Shown: positions 40,945-48,498 of the stretch, piece by piece
How the letters are laid out: each line of letters begins with the position of its first letter
How positions within the stretch are numbered: the first letter of the stretch is position 1
Origin: Polaromonas jejuensis NBRC 106434
Lineage (GTDB): Bacteria > Pseudomonadota > Gammaproteobacteria > Burkholderiales > Burkholderiaceae_C
DNA: 64,000 nucleotides
Assembly: GCF_001598235.1 (NCBI RefSeq)
Contig: NZ_BCYO01000002.1
Coordinates: 62,001-126,000 of the forward strand
Reading direction: 5' to 3'
Made by a program: the position numbers and the translations under genes
The notes under the pieces: model-generated
What the model was told of the DNA's origin: nothing
The model's input: the letters and a program-made list of their open reading frames with translations, nothing else
The model's database searches: none

Positions 40945-41225
40945 CGGTGTTTCATTTGTAAATTGAATTCACGCAGCTGCGGAGAGAAAACATAGCACGT
41001 CACAGTGGATTGCGAGAGATGCTTATGCTTGCCTCGTATTCGAGGGTTGTCAATCAGTTCGCTGAAAAGCAAGACGTGACCACTCAACACCAGCAAAACG
41101 GTTAGCGGGCTGTACTGACTGGGTGCGTGCGCTGAATACAGCGCGCAATCCGCGATCTCGTGCCAGCAAGATCGTCTCTTCCTCGGACTGCAGCAAAATT
41201 GGTGTCTGACCCCAATAACTCCAAT

Positions 41226-41720
41226 AACTCTTGGTCCGAAACTTGAGATGTTGGTCAGGGTGGCGTTGTGATGCTGAATCACTTGACGAGGGGTCACGTA
41301 CTCATTGCCTTCCGTGTGCGCATCTTCTACCAGGATGACTGGGTAACCAAGCGCAAACGCCTTGCGCGTGGTTGTATCCACACAGAACTCTGTGTGCATA
41401 CCGCAGATGATCAGATCAGTTATGGCGCGCGCTCGCAGCGCGGCTTCGAGGTCTGTGCGCAGGAAAGAGTCTGGCGTGGCCTTTCGGACGCGAATATCGG
41501 AAGGTTCAGTGTGTAACCCCTGAGCAAGTTGCCATGCGTCGGTGCCAAACTCCAGATACCCAGCTTCTGATTCATGCTGGATGAAGATCACCGGGATACC
41601 GGCCGCGCGGGCTTTGGCTGAAACCCGATTGATTCAAATGACGTCCGCTGATTCGAAAGCGTTATGTTCCCCTTCGCATAAGCCTTGCTGGATGTCGATG
41701 ATGAGAAGTGCTGTTTTCAT
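41226..41720 (-). pseudogene. Cassette 5: isochorismatase-family hydrolase, broken
   Basis: Starts at ATG 41720 (MKTALLIIDIQQGL, catalytic Asp). Codon 29 is TGA (41634-41636); the frame then continues as VSAKARAAGIPVIFIQHESEAG, RVRKATPDSF (catalytic Lys) and ICGMHTEFCVDTT (catalytic Cys), ending near NISSFGPRV. After that point, family similarity stops at a GTGTCTGACCCCAAT sequence and the frame runs on through unrelated DNA to 40893. The gene therefore has both a nonsense codon and a replaced C-terminus. Confidence 0.8.
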
Positions 41721-41752
41721 GATGGCAGGTTGAGATCAGAGGAGATTTTGGG

Positions 41753-41920
41753 GCCTAACTCCATTTCTAAATCATTCGTGAACGCGAAGTCGAAGCGCAG
41801 ACAGTACAAACGTACGGCAAGCGAAGCCGACAAAGTGCACGGATGATTTAGAAATGGAATAACGACCGGCGCTCAGGCGCGGCCCACTTTTGACCGTCGC
41901 CCGCAGCGCCCTGGTTAGCC
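41753..41920 (-). repeat. attC site of cassette 4, split by an inserted element
   Basis: On the minus strand: R'' GGCTAAC at 41914-41920, GC-rich inner arms, then GGTCGTT, the 101-bp element, and GTTAGGC at 41753-41759. Removing the element and one copy of the flanking AAC (plus strand) restores a continuous GTTAGGC R' element. Confidence 0.65.
41760..41860. mobile_element. 101-bp MITE-like element, copy 1
   Basis: Perfect 16-bp terminal inverted repeats TCCATTTCTAAATCAT. The interior contains CGCAGACAGTAC and ACGGCAAG, shared in the same order with copy 2 at 53994. AAC on both sides may be a target duplication. There is no coding capacity. Confidence 0.75.
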
Positions 41921-41949
41921 CTCTCATGATCGTGAAAAGTGCCGGGGCC

Positions 41950-42834
41950 TCAATAAAGCACCGAGGGCATCCACACCTCGCGCGGCGCCTCGTAGGGTCC
42001 CTGCGTCATCAAAGTCCACACTTTAATCGTCCGGCAGCCCATCTTCAGGACCCGGCGAAAGAAGTCAGCCTGGCGGACCGGGCAGAAAAAACGGGCTGCG
42101 TGGGGCGGGAGGCGCCGCGCCATTTCGCCGATCAGCGCGCAGGCATCGTCTTCGCTTTCCGCGACGCCGTGACCCAAAAGGCCGGGAATCAGGTAGCCCG
42201 TGACGCGCCCGTCGCGCCGGCGCAGCAAGGGCGAGAAGTCATGGCGGATCGCCGCCGCCACCTCGTTACGGCGGCTCGCCTGGTAAATGTCCACCGAGAG
42301 CTGCTCGATCGCGGGAAGGTCCTGCTCGGTGACGGGCCGGACACTGGGGTCCCCGGCGGGCGCTGCGGCGGCCTGCAGATACGCGACCTCTTCCCGGGAA
42401 TCGAACCCCATGGAAGCGTACAACGACAGCGAGCCGGCATTCATGGTCTCCTGCAGGAGCCGGATACGCTCGATCCCGCGGCGCCGGCCATGATCCACCA
42501 CGTCCTGCATCAGGGCGAGCCCGATGTCCTTTCCCTGATGGCACGGCTCTACCGTGACCGGGCCGATACCGGCCACGGAATCGGAGAGCGACAGGAAGTT
42601 GGACCCGACCACCTGGCCGTCCAGAAGCGCCACGACGCCATAGAAGTCGCTCCGGCTCACCATCATGCCCAGCACCTGCCGCGCCACCGCTGCGCTGGGC
42701 AGGTCGAGCGGGAAGTGGTGGCGGTCATGGAGGTCCTTGAAAGCCTCGTAGCAGATTCTCCCCATCTCGCCGACGTGCCGGGACTCTGCCCGAACAAGTT
42801 CAAGGCCGGCTGCAGAGGATTGCGAAGAAGACAT
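41950..42834 (-). CDS. Cassette 4: GNAT acetyltransferase with a second domain
   Basis: 294 residues. The N-terminal GNAT domain (about 10-150) shows YGVVALLDGQVVGSNFLSL, the acetyl-CoA loop in VEPCHQGKDIGLALMQ, and NAGSLSLYASMGF. A C-terminal region of about 130 residues (from VRPVTEQDLPAIEQLSVDIY) looks like a second, degenerate GNAT fold. Tandem GNATs of this length acetylate small molecules or proteins; the substrate is unknown. AGGAGAACC lies before the ATG. Confidence 0.85.
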   Translation of the reverse strand: MSSSQSSAAGLELVRAESRHVGEMGRICYEAFKDLHDRHHFPLDLPSAAVARQVLGMMVSRSDFYGVVALLDGQVVGSNFLSLSDSVAGIGPVTVEPCHQGKDIGLALMQDVVDHGRRRGIERIRLLQETMNAGSLSLYASMGFDSREEVAYLQAAAAPAGDPSVRPVTEQDLPAIEQLSVDIYQASRRNEVAAAIRHDFSPLLRRRDGRVTGYLIPGLLGHGVAESEDDACALIGEMARRLPPHAARFFCPVRQADFFRRVLKMGCRTIKVWTLMTQGPYEAPREVWMPSVLY

Positions 42835-42849
42835 GGTGGTTCTCCTCAG

Positions 42850-42919
42850 GGTTAACGTCTGAATTCACCAGCGATGCGCGGCTTTATCGCGCAGTGTCCG
42901 GTGGAATGATGGGTTGGGC
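42850..42919 (-). repeat. attC site of cassette 3
   Basis: 70 bp. R'' GCCCAAC at 42913-42919 and R' GTTAACC at 42850-42856 on the minus strand, with nine-base spacers. A TGCGCG/CGCGCA stem is in the centre. Confidence 0.75.
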
Positions 42920-42921
42920 AT

Positions 42922-43335
42922 CTATGCGCTGCCGCCGACGCCATGCTTGAGAGCCTGCGTAACTATTGCCCTTAGCATCTCGTCCTCGCTCGGAGGGGCT
43001 CCAGATATACCTATGCGCGCTGGCAAGAAACTGGAGCGCTCGTTAATGAGATTATTCATTCCTGTATCAATAGAAACTACGTTGGTCAGCGCTCCAATGA
43101 AGTCGCTATCTTGATGCGAGTAGCTTGTCTTTATCAAGAAACCAGCCGTTATCTTCTTCTGCTTCGATGACGTATCTGATATGCAGACAGCGTACAGATT
43201 GGGAAGTGAGTGATAAAGCTCAACATCAAAATCGTGCATGAAATGCGTAATGGACCCATTGCTGTTGAAAAGGCAGTGAAATAACGGAACGCTCAAGCCG
43301 CCTTTTTGATTGCTATCGGACATAGCGAGTTGCAT
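42922..43335 (-). CDS. Cassette 3: hypothetical protein
   Basis: 137 residues from the ATG at 43335 (MQLAMSDSN), with AGGAGC four bases upstream; a longer frame to 43446 would cross the attC of cassette 2 and is rejected. The product is soluble, with mixed beta and alpha character (VPLFHCLFNSNG, NLYAVCISDTSSKQKKITAGFLIKTSYS). No family recognised. Codon use and GC are lower than in flanking chromosomal genes. The stop lies 3 bases from R'' of its attC. Confidence 0.65.
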   Translation of the reverse strand: MQLAMSDSNQKGGLSVPLFHCLFNSNGSITHFMHDFDVELYHSLPNLYAVCISDTSSKQKKITAGFLIKTSYSHQDSDFIGALTNVVSIDTGMNNLINERSSFLPARIGISGAPPSEDEMLRAIVTQALKHGVGGSA

Positions 43336-43355
43336 AGATGCTCCTTGGTAAAGAC

Positions 43356-43421
43356 GCCCAACGCCCAAGCTCAGCCGCGGGGTTGCCGGGCAACGCCGTC
43401 GGCTGGAGCGCATTGTTGGGC
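43356..43421 (-). repeat. attC site of cassette 2
   Basis: 66 bp. R'' GCCCAAC (43415-43421), spacer of nine, CAGCCGAC; partner GCGGCTG, spacer of nine, R' GTTGGGC (43356-43362), minus strand. This is a near-ideal attC. Confidence 0.85.
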
Positions 43422-43426
43422 CGCTG

Positions 43427-44290
43427 TCACTTCGCCGCTGGTGCATCGAGAAACGCGCTGATCATCGGCACCAGCCACTCCGTGCGCGCCGTCACCTTCA
43501 TGTGATCGGTGCCGGGGAGCACGGCAAGCTGTGCCTGCGGGAGAGCCCGAAACATCTCCACTGCATGTTCGGGGCGGATCACGTCGGCGTCGCCGACAAT
43601 GACAAGTGTCGGCGCAGTGATGCCACGGATGGCGTCAGCTGGAATGTCCTTGAAGTCGCGCACGCGCTGGGCAGCCTTATCGTGAAACATCCGTATATTC
43701 TCAGGCTGTGGTGCGACCTTGAGATACTCCTCCTGCAATTCCCTCGGCATGTTCTCCAGCGTGGCCTTAGCCATCGCCTCCCAGAGCCAAGGATAGGCGC
43801 CATCACGCTTGGCCAAGGCCGATGCCAATACGAGCTTCCGCACGACTTCTGGATGCCGGATCGCCACCTGCAACGCGATGGTGCCGCCATTGCTGAACCC
43901 AAAGAGATCAGCCTTTTCGACGTGCAGGTAGTTCAACAATGCGGCAGTATCGTCTGCCGACTGCTCGAAGCTGAATGGCCGATCGGCGATGTCCGCCGTG
44001 TGCCCGTAGCCCTGCTGCTCGAAAGCAATGATCTGCCTGTCGCGCGCAAGCTCCGGCAGGATGCGGCCGAAGGAGGTCTTGATCGTGTCGCCGCCACCAT
44101 GAAGCAGCACAAGTGGCGGGCGCTCAGGGTTTGCGGTGCCATGGATCTCAAAGTAAATCCGGAGGCCATTGACAGGCGCGTAGCCGACCTTGGCGGGCTG
44201 CTCGACCGCACCGGTGGCGAGACCACGACTGCCACAGCCGGATAACGCGATTGCACAAAATAGCAGGAATGCCACGCCAGCAACCTTCAT
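43427..44290 (-). CDS. Cassette 2: alpha/beta hydrolase, predicted lipoprotein
   Basis: 287 residues from the ATG at 44290, chosen for the GGAGGAG five bases upstream. A signal segment ends in the lipobox LSGC (Cys 19). The hydrolase fold has the oxyanion region VLLHGGGDT, the nucleophile elbow GFSNGG, the acid region VIVGDADVI, and the histidine in GTDHM. Substrate unknown; similar folds include esterases and cofactor-free haloperoxidases. A secreted enzyme is a common cassette cargo. Confidence 0.88.
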   Translation of the reverse strand: MKVAGVAFLLFCAIALSGCGSRGLATGAVEQPAKVGYAPVNGLRIYFEIHGTANPERPPLVLLHGGGDTIKTSFGRILPELARDRQIIAFEQQGYGHTADIADRPFSFEQSADDTAALLNYLHVEKADLFGFSNGGTIALQVAIRHPEVVRKLVLASALAKRDGAYPWLWEAMAKATLENMPRELQEEYLKVAPQPENIRMFHDKAAQRVRDFKDIPADAIRGITAPTLVIVGDADVIRPEHAVEMFRALPQAQLAVLPGTDHMKVTARTEWLVPMISAFLDAPAAK

Positions 44291-44308
44291 CGCTCTCCTC
44301 CGTTTGCG

Positions 44309-44380
44309 GCCCAACGTTTGACATGAGCGGCAGACGAAGGGCGTAGCCCTTTGGCTGTCCGCTCGATGAAGGGGTTAGGC
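44309..44380 (-). repeat. attC site of cassette 1
   Basis: 72 bp. On the minus strand R'' GCCTAAC (44374-44380), nine bases, GAGCGGAC paired with GTCTGCCGCTC carrying extra bases, nine bases, R' GTTGGGC (44309-44315). The best-preserved site in the array. Confidence 0.88.
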
Positions 44381-44405
44381 GGCACTCGGCTCATACCACT
44401 CGGTT

Positions 44406-44921
44406 CTACGCCCACGCACACTTGCGCACCGTTTCCAGTGTGCGGGTGGTGATATTGCTGCCAAGGTTTCGCTCGAGCAGGCTCATGAACACGGGACCTT
44501 TGGGGCCCGGAACGTAGGCAGAGAGGACCTCAGAGCCGGTGAACTTGAGAATGCTCGCGCCGTCGCGTTCAATAGGTAACTCGAACGTTATCTGGCCGGG
44601 GCTGCGAAGGAACGTGACAACCCGCTTGGCCGCTGGGGGAAGGCTGAACTCGGCGAAGGGCTCCGATTCGATGAAGTCCTGTAGGTATTCGGCGGACCGG
44701 ACAATAGTGCCGAATGTGCGACCAAGTTCGGACTGCATTGCTCTCTCAGCGCGGCGCTCTAGCGTGGCCGGGGACGACGAACGAGCATTGAACACAACGT
44801 TCCCGCTGGAGAGCAACGTGCGAACGTCTGAGAAGCCTGCCGCCTCGAAGCAACGCTTGAGCGCCGGCATCTTGGCGTTCATCGGGCTGACTCCACGAAG
44901 GAAGGCGACATAGCGGGGCAT
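44406..44921 (-). CDS. Cassette 1: DUF1697 protein
   Basis: 171 residues. DUF1697 marks: MPRYVAFLRGVSPMNAKMPALKRCFEAAGFSDVRTLLSSGNVVFNA at the N-terminus, and TRTLETVRKCA at the end. The family is small and soluble, of unknown function, and common in integrons. It is the cassette nearest the integrase fragment, so in an intact integron it would have been the last one captured and the best expressed. Just beyond its start, ATTAGGC on the minus strand (44953-44959) is one base from an R' element and may be the old attI/attC junction. Confidence 0.88.
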   Translation of the reverse strand: MPRYVAFLRGVSPMNAKMPALKRCFEAAGFSDVRTLLSSGNVVFNARSSSPATLERRAERAMQSELGRTFGTIVRSAEYLQDFIESEPFAEFSLPPAAKRVVTFLRSPGQITFELPIERDGASILKFTGSEVLSAYVPGPKGPVFMSLLERNLGSNITTRTLETVRKCAWA

Positions 44922-45158
44922 GGGTGGCTGCGCGAGATGGTGGTGGGGTGCTGCCTAATGTAATGTCGACCGTGCGGTCTGCGGTGTAGTCAGATACACC
45001 GCAGCATGATTTTGGAGACCAATACGGCCAGAGCCCTTATGTAGTCTGAGCTTTTTCAAAATCGGCATGTCTGCTCCCTGCTAAATAGCCAGCCAAACCC
45101 TGCGGGTGGTAGACGCATTCTACCGACGAGGCATGCGCGGAGCCAGCAGCTCCGTCTT

Positions 45159-45323
45159 GCCGTGCGGTGTAGCCCGACGCATTTGCTGCGGGCGGGCACC
45201 GATATCCGCGCCGTTCAGGAGCTGCTGGGCCATAGCGACGTAAGCACCACCATGATTTACACCCATGTGCTCAAGGTGGCAGCGGGCGGCACGGCAAGCC
45301 CTTTGGATGCCTTGATGGCCTGA
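45159..45323 (+). pseudogene. intI: Integron integrase (intI), C-terminal fragment
   Basis: The frame reads [18 protein letters not shown], then [14 protein letters not shown], and ends SPLDALMA before TGA 45321-45323. This is the C-terminal box of tyrosine recombinases with the integron-type ending (catalytic His and Tyr; SPLDAL is typical of IntI). About 280 residues of the N-terminus are missing. The fragment is opposite to the cassettes, as in a normal integron. Confidence 0.88.
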
Positions 45324-45326
45324 AAC

Positions 45327-45383
45327 GCTATTCTTTTAGTAGCTATTGGCGACCGCCCCGCCTGGGCCAATAGCCGATTTCAT
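45327..45383 (+). repeat. Interspersed approximately 60-bp repeat, intergenic copy
   Basis: GCTATTCTTTTAGTAGCTAT, then GGCGA, GGGCC and a final ATTTCATT, spaced as in the intragenic copies. It lies between the integrase fragment and the emrB stop. Confidence 0.65.
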
Positions 45384-45386
45384 TCC

Positions 45387-46967
45387 TCAATGCGCCCCGG
45401 CCGCCGCATCCGCGCTGCCCGCCCCGCCGTGGGTAGGCCGCGTCAGATACACCAGCGGAATCAGCAACAGGAACATCAGCGCCGACACATAGAACACATC
45501 GTTGGCCGCCAGCATGTAGGCCTGCTGATCGACCAGGCGATTGAGGGTGCCCAATGCCTGATCGGGCGTCAGGCCGGCGCTCGCCAAACCTGACAAGGCG
45601 CTGTTGGTGGCGGTGCTGCCCAGGTTGACGGCTTCGCTGAGGTTCGCGTGGTGCATGGCGGCACGGTCCTGCCAGATGGTAGTGGCAATCGAGGTGCCGA
45701 AAGAACCGGCCGTGATGCGCGCAAAGTTGGACAGGCCCGAGGCCGCGGGAATCTTCTCAGGCGAAATCCCCGACAGCGTGATGGTGACCAGGGGAATGAA
45801 GAAGCAGGCCATGGCCACCCCCTGGATGATGGTGGGGATCAGGATGGTGACGAGGTCCGCCTGGGTGTTGAAGTTGGAACGCATCCACAGCACCAGCGCA
45901 AACACGGCAAATGCCAGCGCGGCCAGGCGCCGGGGGTCCAGCCTGGCGATGTTCTTGCCCACCACGGGCGACAGCAGCAAGGCCATCAGCCCCACCGGCG
46001 CCAGCACCATGCCGGCCTGCGTGGCGGTGTAGCCCATGAATTGCTGCAGCCACAGCGGCAACAGCACCACGTTGCCGAAAAAGAGGCCGTAACCCACCGA
46101 CAGCGCCAGCGCGCCGGCCCAGAAGTTGCGGCGCTTGAACAGGGTGAGATCGACCACCGGGTGCTCTTCGGTGAGCTCCCAGATCACAAAGGCAACCAGA
46201 CCCACCAGCGCGACGATGCCCAACGCCACCACTTCACCGGAATGGAACCAGTCCAGCTCCTTGCCCTTGTCCAGCATGATCTGCAGCGCCCCCACCCAGA
46301 TCACCAGCAGCGCCAGGCCGACCGAGTCGATGGGGAGCTTTTTGGTTTGGCTTTCCCGCTTGCGGAAGATGCCCCAGGTGATGAAGGCAGCGCCAAAGCC
46401 CACGGGGATGTTGATATAAAAAATCCAGGGCCAGGAAATGTTGTCGGTGATCCAGCCTCCCAGCAGCGGCCCCAACACCGGCGCGATCAGCGTGGTCATG
46501 GACCACAGCGCCATGGCCACGCCCGCCAGGGCCTTGGGGTAGCTCGACAGCAGCAGGGATTGCGACAGCGGAATCAGGGGCCCGGCGACCAGGCCCTGCA
46601 GCACGCGGAAGAAGATCAGCGTGGTCATGTTGGGCGCCAGGCCGCACAGCCACGAAGTCAGCACGAACAGCAGCACGCTGGCCGTGAACAGGCGCACCTG
46701 GCCAAAGCGCTGCGACAGCCAGCCGGTGAGCGGCACGGCAATCGCGTTGGCCACGCCAAAGCTGGTGATGACCCAGGTGCCCTGGTTCGGGCTCACGCCC
46801 AGGTCGCCGGCAATGGCCGGCAGGGAGACGTTGGCAATCGACGTGTCGAGCACGTTCATGAAGGTCGCCGCCGACAGCGCCAGCGTGCCCCACAGGCGGG
46901 CCGAACCCGTCAGCGGCGGCGGGTGGATGTAGCCAGAGGCGGATTCAGAGGCGGGTGCAGAAGCCAT
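45387..46967 (-). CDS. emrB: EmrB-type MFS multidrug transporter (DHA2 family)
   Basis: 526 residues, 14 membrane segments. DHA2 marks: FMNVLDTSIANVSLPAIAGDLG in helix 1, GWLSQRFGQVRLF, RVLQGLVAGPLIPLSQSLLL, and a helix 5 WPWIFYINIPVG segment. EmrB exports hydrophobic drugs with the proton gradient and works with the EmrA adaptor and an outer-membrane factor, both encoded just upstream. Fourth and last gene of the marR-OMF-emrA-emrB unit. Confidence 0.94.
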   Translation of the reverse strand: MASAPASESASGYIHPPPLTGSARLWGTLALSAATFMNVLDTSIANVSLPAIAGDLGVSPNQGTWVITSFGVANAIAVPLTGWLSQRFGQVRLFTASVLLFVLTSWLCGLAPNMTTLIFFRVLQGLVAGPLIPLSQSLLLSSYPKALAGVAMALWSMTTLIAPVLGPLLGGWITDNISWPWIFYINIPVGFGAAFITWGIFRKRESQTKKLPIDSVGLALLVIWVGALQIMLDKGKELDWFHSGEVVALGIVALVGLVAFVIWELTEEHPVVDLTLFKRRNFWAGALALSVGYGLFFGNVVLLPLWLQQFMGYTATQAGMVLAPVGLMALLLSPVVGKNIARLDPRRLAALAFAVFALVLWMRSNFNTQADLVTILIPTIIQGVAMACFFIPLVTITLSGISPEKIPAASGLSNFARITAGSFGTSIATTIWQDRAAMHHANLSEAVNLGSTATNSALSGLASAGLTPDQALGTLNRLVDQQAYMLAANDVFYVSALMFLLLIPLVYLTRPTHGGAGSADAAAGAH

Positions 46968-47041
46968 GGAAAACCTGGAAAAGATGAGCCGGAAAAACGA
47001 AGACGCTTCGCAACATGGCGCGCCTGCCTGATGCGCGCTGC

Positions 47042-48433
47042 TTACTGCGCCTGCGCAGCATGCTGCGGCACGCTGGGGCTGCTGGCCACCGACAGCGTGT
47101 GGCTGACGGCCGGACTGGATCCTTCATCGGCCGCCATGGCCGCGGGCCGCTGGGCCACTGCGCCTGCGCCGGCCTTGCTGGCTTTCTCGGCCTTTCCCAC
47201 ATTGGCGGCAATCACGCGCCGCACATCGTCGTTGGCCGCCTCATCCTGCACGCTATAGGTGTGGCTGTTTGCCAGCGCGGCCGCGCGCGGTGCATCGGCC
47301 AGGGTCTTGCCGTCCTTGTTGCTCACATCAACTTCAGCATCCATGGACAAGCCCACGCGCAGCGGGTTGGTTTCAAGCTGCCTGGCGTCCAGCGCAATGC
47401 GCACGGGCACACGCTGCACCACCTTGATCCAGTTGCCGGTGGCGTTTTGCGCCGGCAGCAGTGAAAACGCGGCACCGGTGCCGACACCGAGGCCGGCGAC
47501 CGTGCCGGTGTATTCCACCTTCTTGCCATACAGGTCAGCCACCAGTTTGGCGGGCTGGCCAATGCGGATATTGCGCAACTGCACTTCCTTGAAGTTGGCA
47601 TCGACCCAGACCTGATTCAGCGGAATGATGGACATCATGGGCGTGCCGGCTGCCACACGCTGGCCCAGCTGCACCGTGCGCTTGGCCACATAGCCATTGA
47701 CCGGAGCCAGCAGGCCGGCGCGCTGCGTGGCCAGCCAGGCTTCGCGCACCTTGGCGGCCGCGACCAGCACGCTGGGGTGCTGCTCGATGCTGGTGCCTTC
47801 GGTCAGCGCCTGGTTGCTGCTGAGCTGCTCGCGCGCGGCGACCACGCCGGCGTTGGCCGCGGCCAGCGCGCTTCTGGCATTGGCCAGCTGCGTTTGCGCA
47901 TGGTTGAGTTCTTCCTTGGACACCGCGCCGTTGCCGGTGAGCGACTGACGGCGGTTGAGATCATCGTTGGCGCGGGCAATCTCGCTCTGGGCCTTCACCA
48001 CGTCGGCATCACGCAGTGCGATTTGTGCGGCCAGCGTGCCGTTGTTGGCGTACAGCGTGCGCACCTGGCGCACGGCCTGGGCCAGCGCCGCTTCGGCCTG
48101 CTCCAGCGCCACCTTGGCATCGGCCGGATCCAGCTGCACCAGCGGCTGGCCGGCTTTCACGAAGTCGGTGTCGTCCGCCATGATGGCCATGACGGTGCCG
48201 CCGATCTGCGGCGTGATCTGGATCACATTGCCTTGTACATAGGCGTTGTCGGTCGACTCGTAGTGGCTGGCCACAAGATACTCGTAAGCGGCCCAGCCCA
48301 GGCCAGCGATGACCACCACGGCGGCCAGCGCGGTCAGCGCCTTCTTGCGCCTGGGGTTGCCGGGGGCCTGCGGGTTGACGGTCAGGCCGGGCGTGCTGGA
48401 GTCAGGGGAATTGGAGGATTGAGTTGCGTTCAT
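47042..48433 (-). CDS. emrA: EmrA-type membrane fusion protein (HlyD family)
   Basis: 463 residues. One N-terminal membrane segment (about 32-52; ALTALAAVVVIAGLGWAAYEYL), then ESTDNAYVQGNVIQITPQIGGTV (lipoyl half), an alpha-helical coiled coil, AKVREAWLATQRAGLLAPVNGYVAKRTVQLGQRV and WVDANFKEVQLRNIRIGQPAKL. The C-terminal tail beyond residue 380 is longer than usual, Ala-rich and of low complexity. It bridges EmrB and the outer-membrane factor across the periplasm. Confidence 0.94.
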   Translation of the reverse strand: MNATQSSNSPDSSTPGLTVNPQAPGNPRRKKALTALAAVVVIAGLGWAAYEYLVASHYESTDNAYVQGNVIQITPQIGGTVMAIMADDTDFVKAGQPLVQLDPADAKVALEQAEAALAQAVRQVRTLYANNGTLAAQIALRDADVVKAQSEIARANDDLNRRQSLTGNGAVSKEELNHAQTQLANARSALAAANAGVVAAREQLSSNQALTEGTSIEQHPSVLVAAAKVREAWLATQRAGLLAPVNGYVAKRTVQLGQRVAAGTPMMSIIPLNQVWVDANFKEVQLRNIRIGQPAKLVADLYGKKVEYTGTVAGLGVGTGAAFSLLPAQNATGNWIKVVQRVPVRIALDARQLETNPLRVGLSMDAEVDVSNKDGKTLADAPRAAALANSHTYSVQDEAANDDVRRVIAANVGKAEKASKAGAGAVAQRPAAMAADEGSSPAVSHTLSVASSPSVPQHAAQAQ

Positions 48434-48498
48434 GATGCTGTGAGGGGTTGCTGATGTTCAGGAAGGCTGGGCTTGCTTGAGGGGCGCTGAAAGGGTTT

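Larger units (their letters stand above)
38270..45323 (-). mobile_element. Degenerate chromosomal integron with nine gene cassettes
   Basis: Nine leftward genes are separated by imperfect palindromes that fit attC sites: an outer RYYYAAC/GTTRRRY pair, then nine bases, then an inner paired arm, with an extra unpaired base in one arm of several sites. The clear sites are at 38929-39030, 39425-39545, 40233-40345, 42850-42919, 43356-43421 and 44309-44380; one is split by an element (41753-41920), and those of the isochorismatase and leftmost cassettes are degenerate. A fragment of integron integrase lies at the right end in the opposite orientation, as expected for intI next to attI and the first cassette. 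The integrase is truncated, so the array can no longer move by itself. Confidence 0.88.

Noticed and set aside
45171-45323. Integrase fragment as a prophage remnant
   Set aside because: The SPLDAL ending, the adjacent attC array and the opposite orientation to the cassettes point to an integron integrase.
45648-47258. 536-residue plus-strand open frame opposite emrB
   Set aside because: Antisense shadow of a conserved transporter gene, with no domain.
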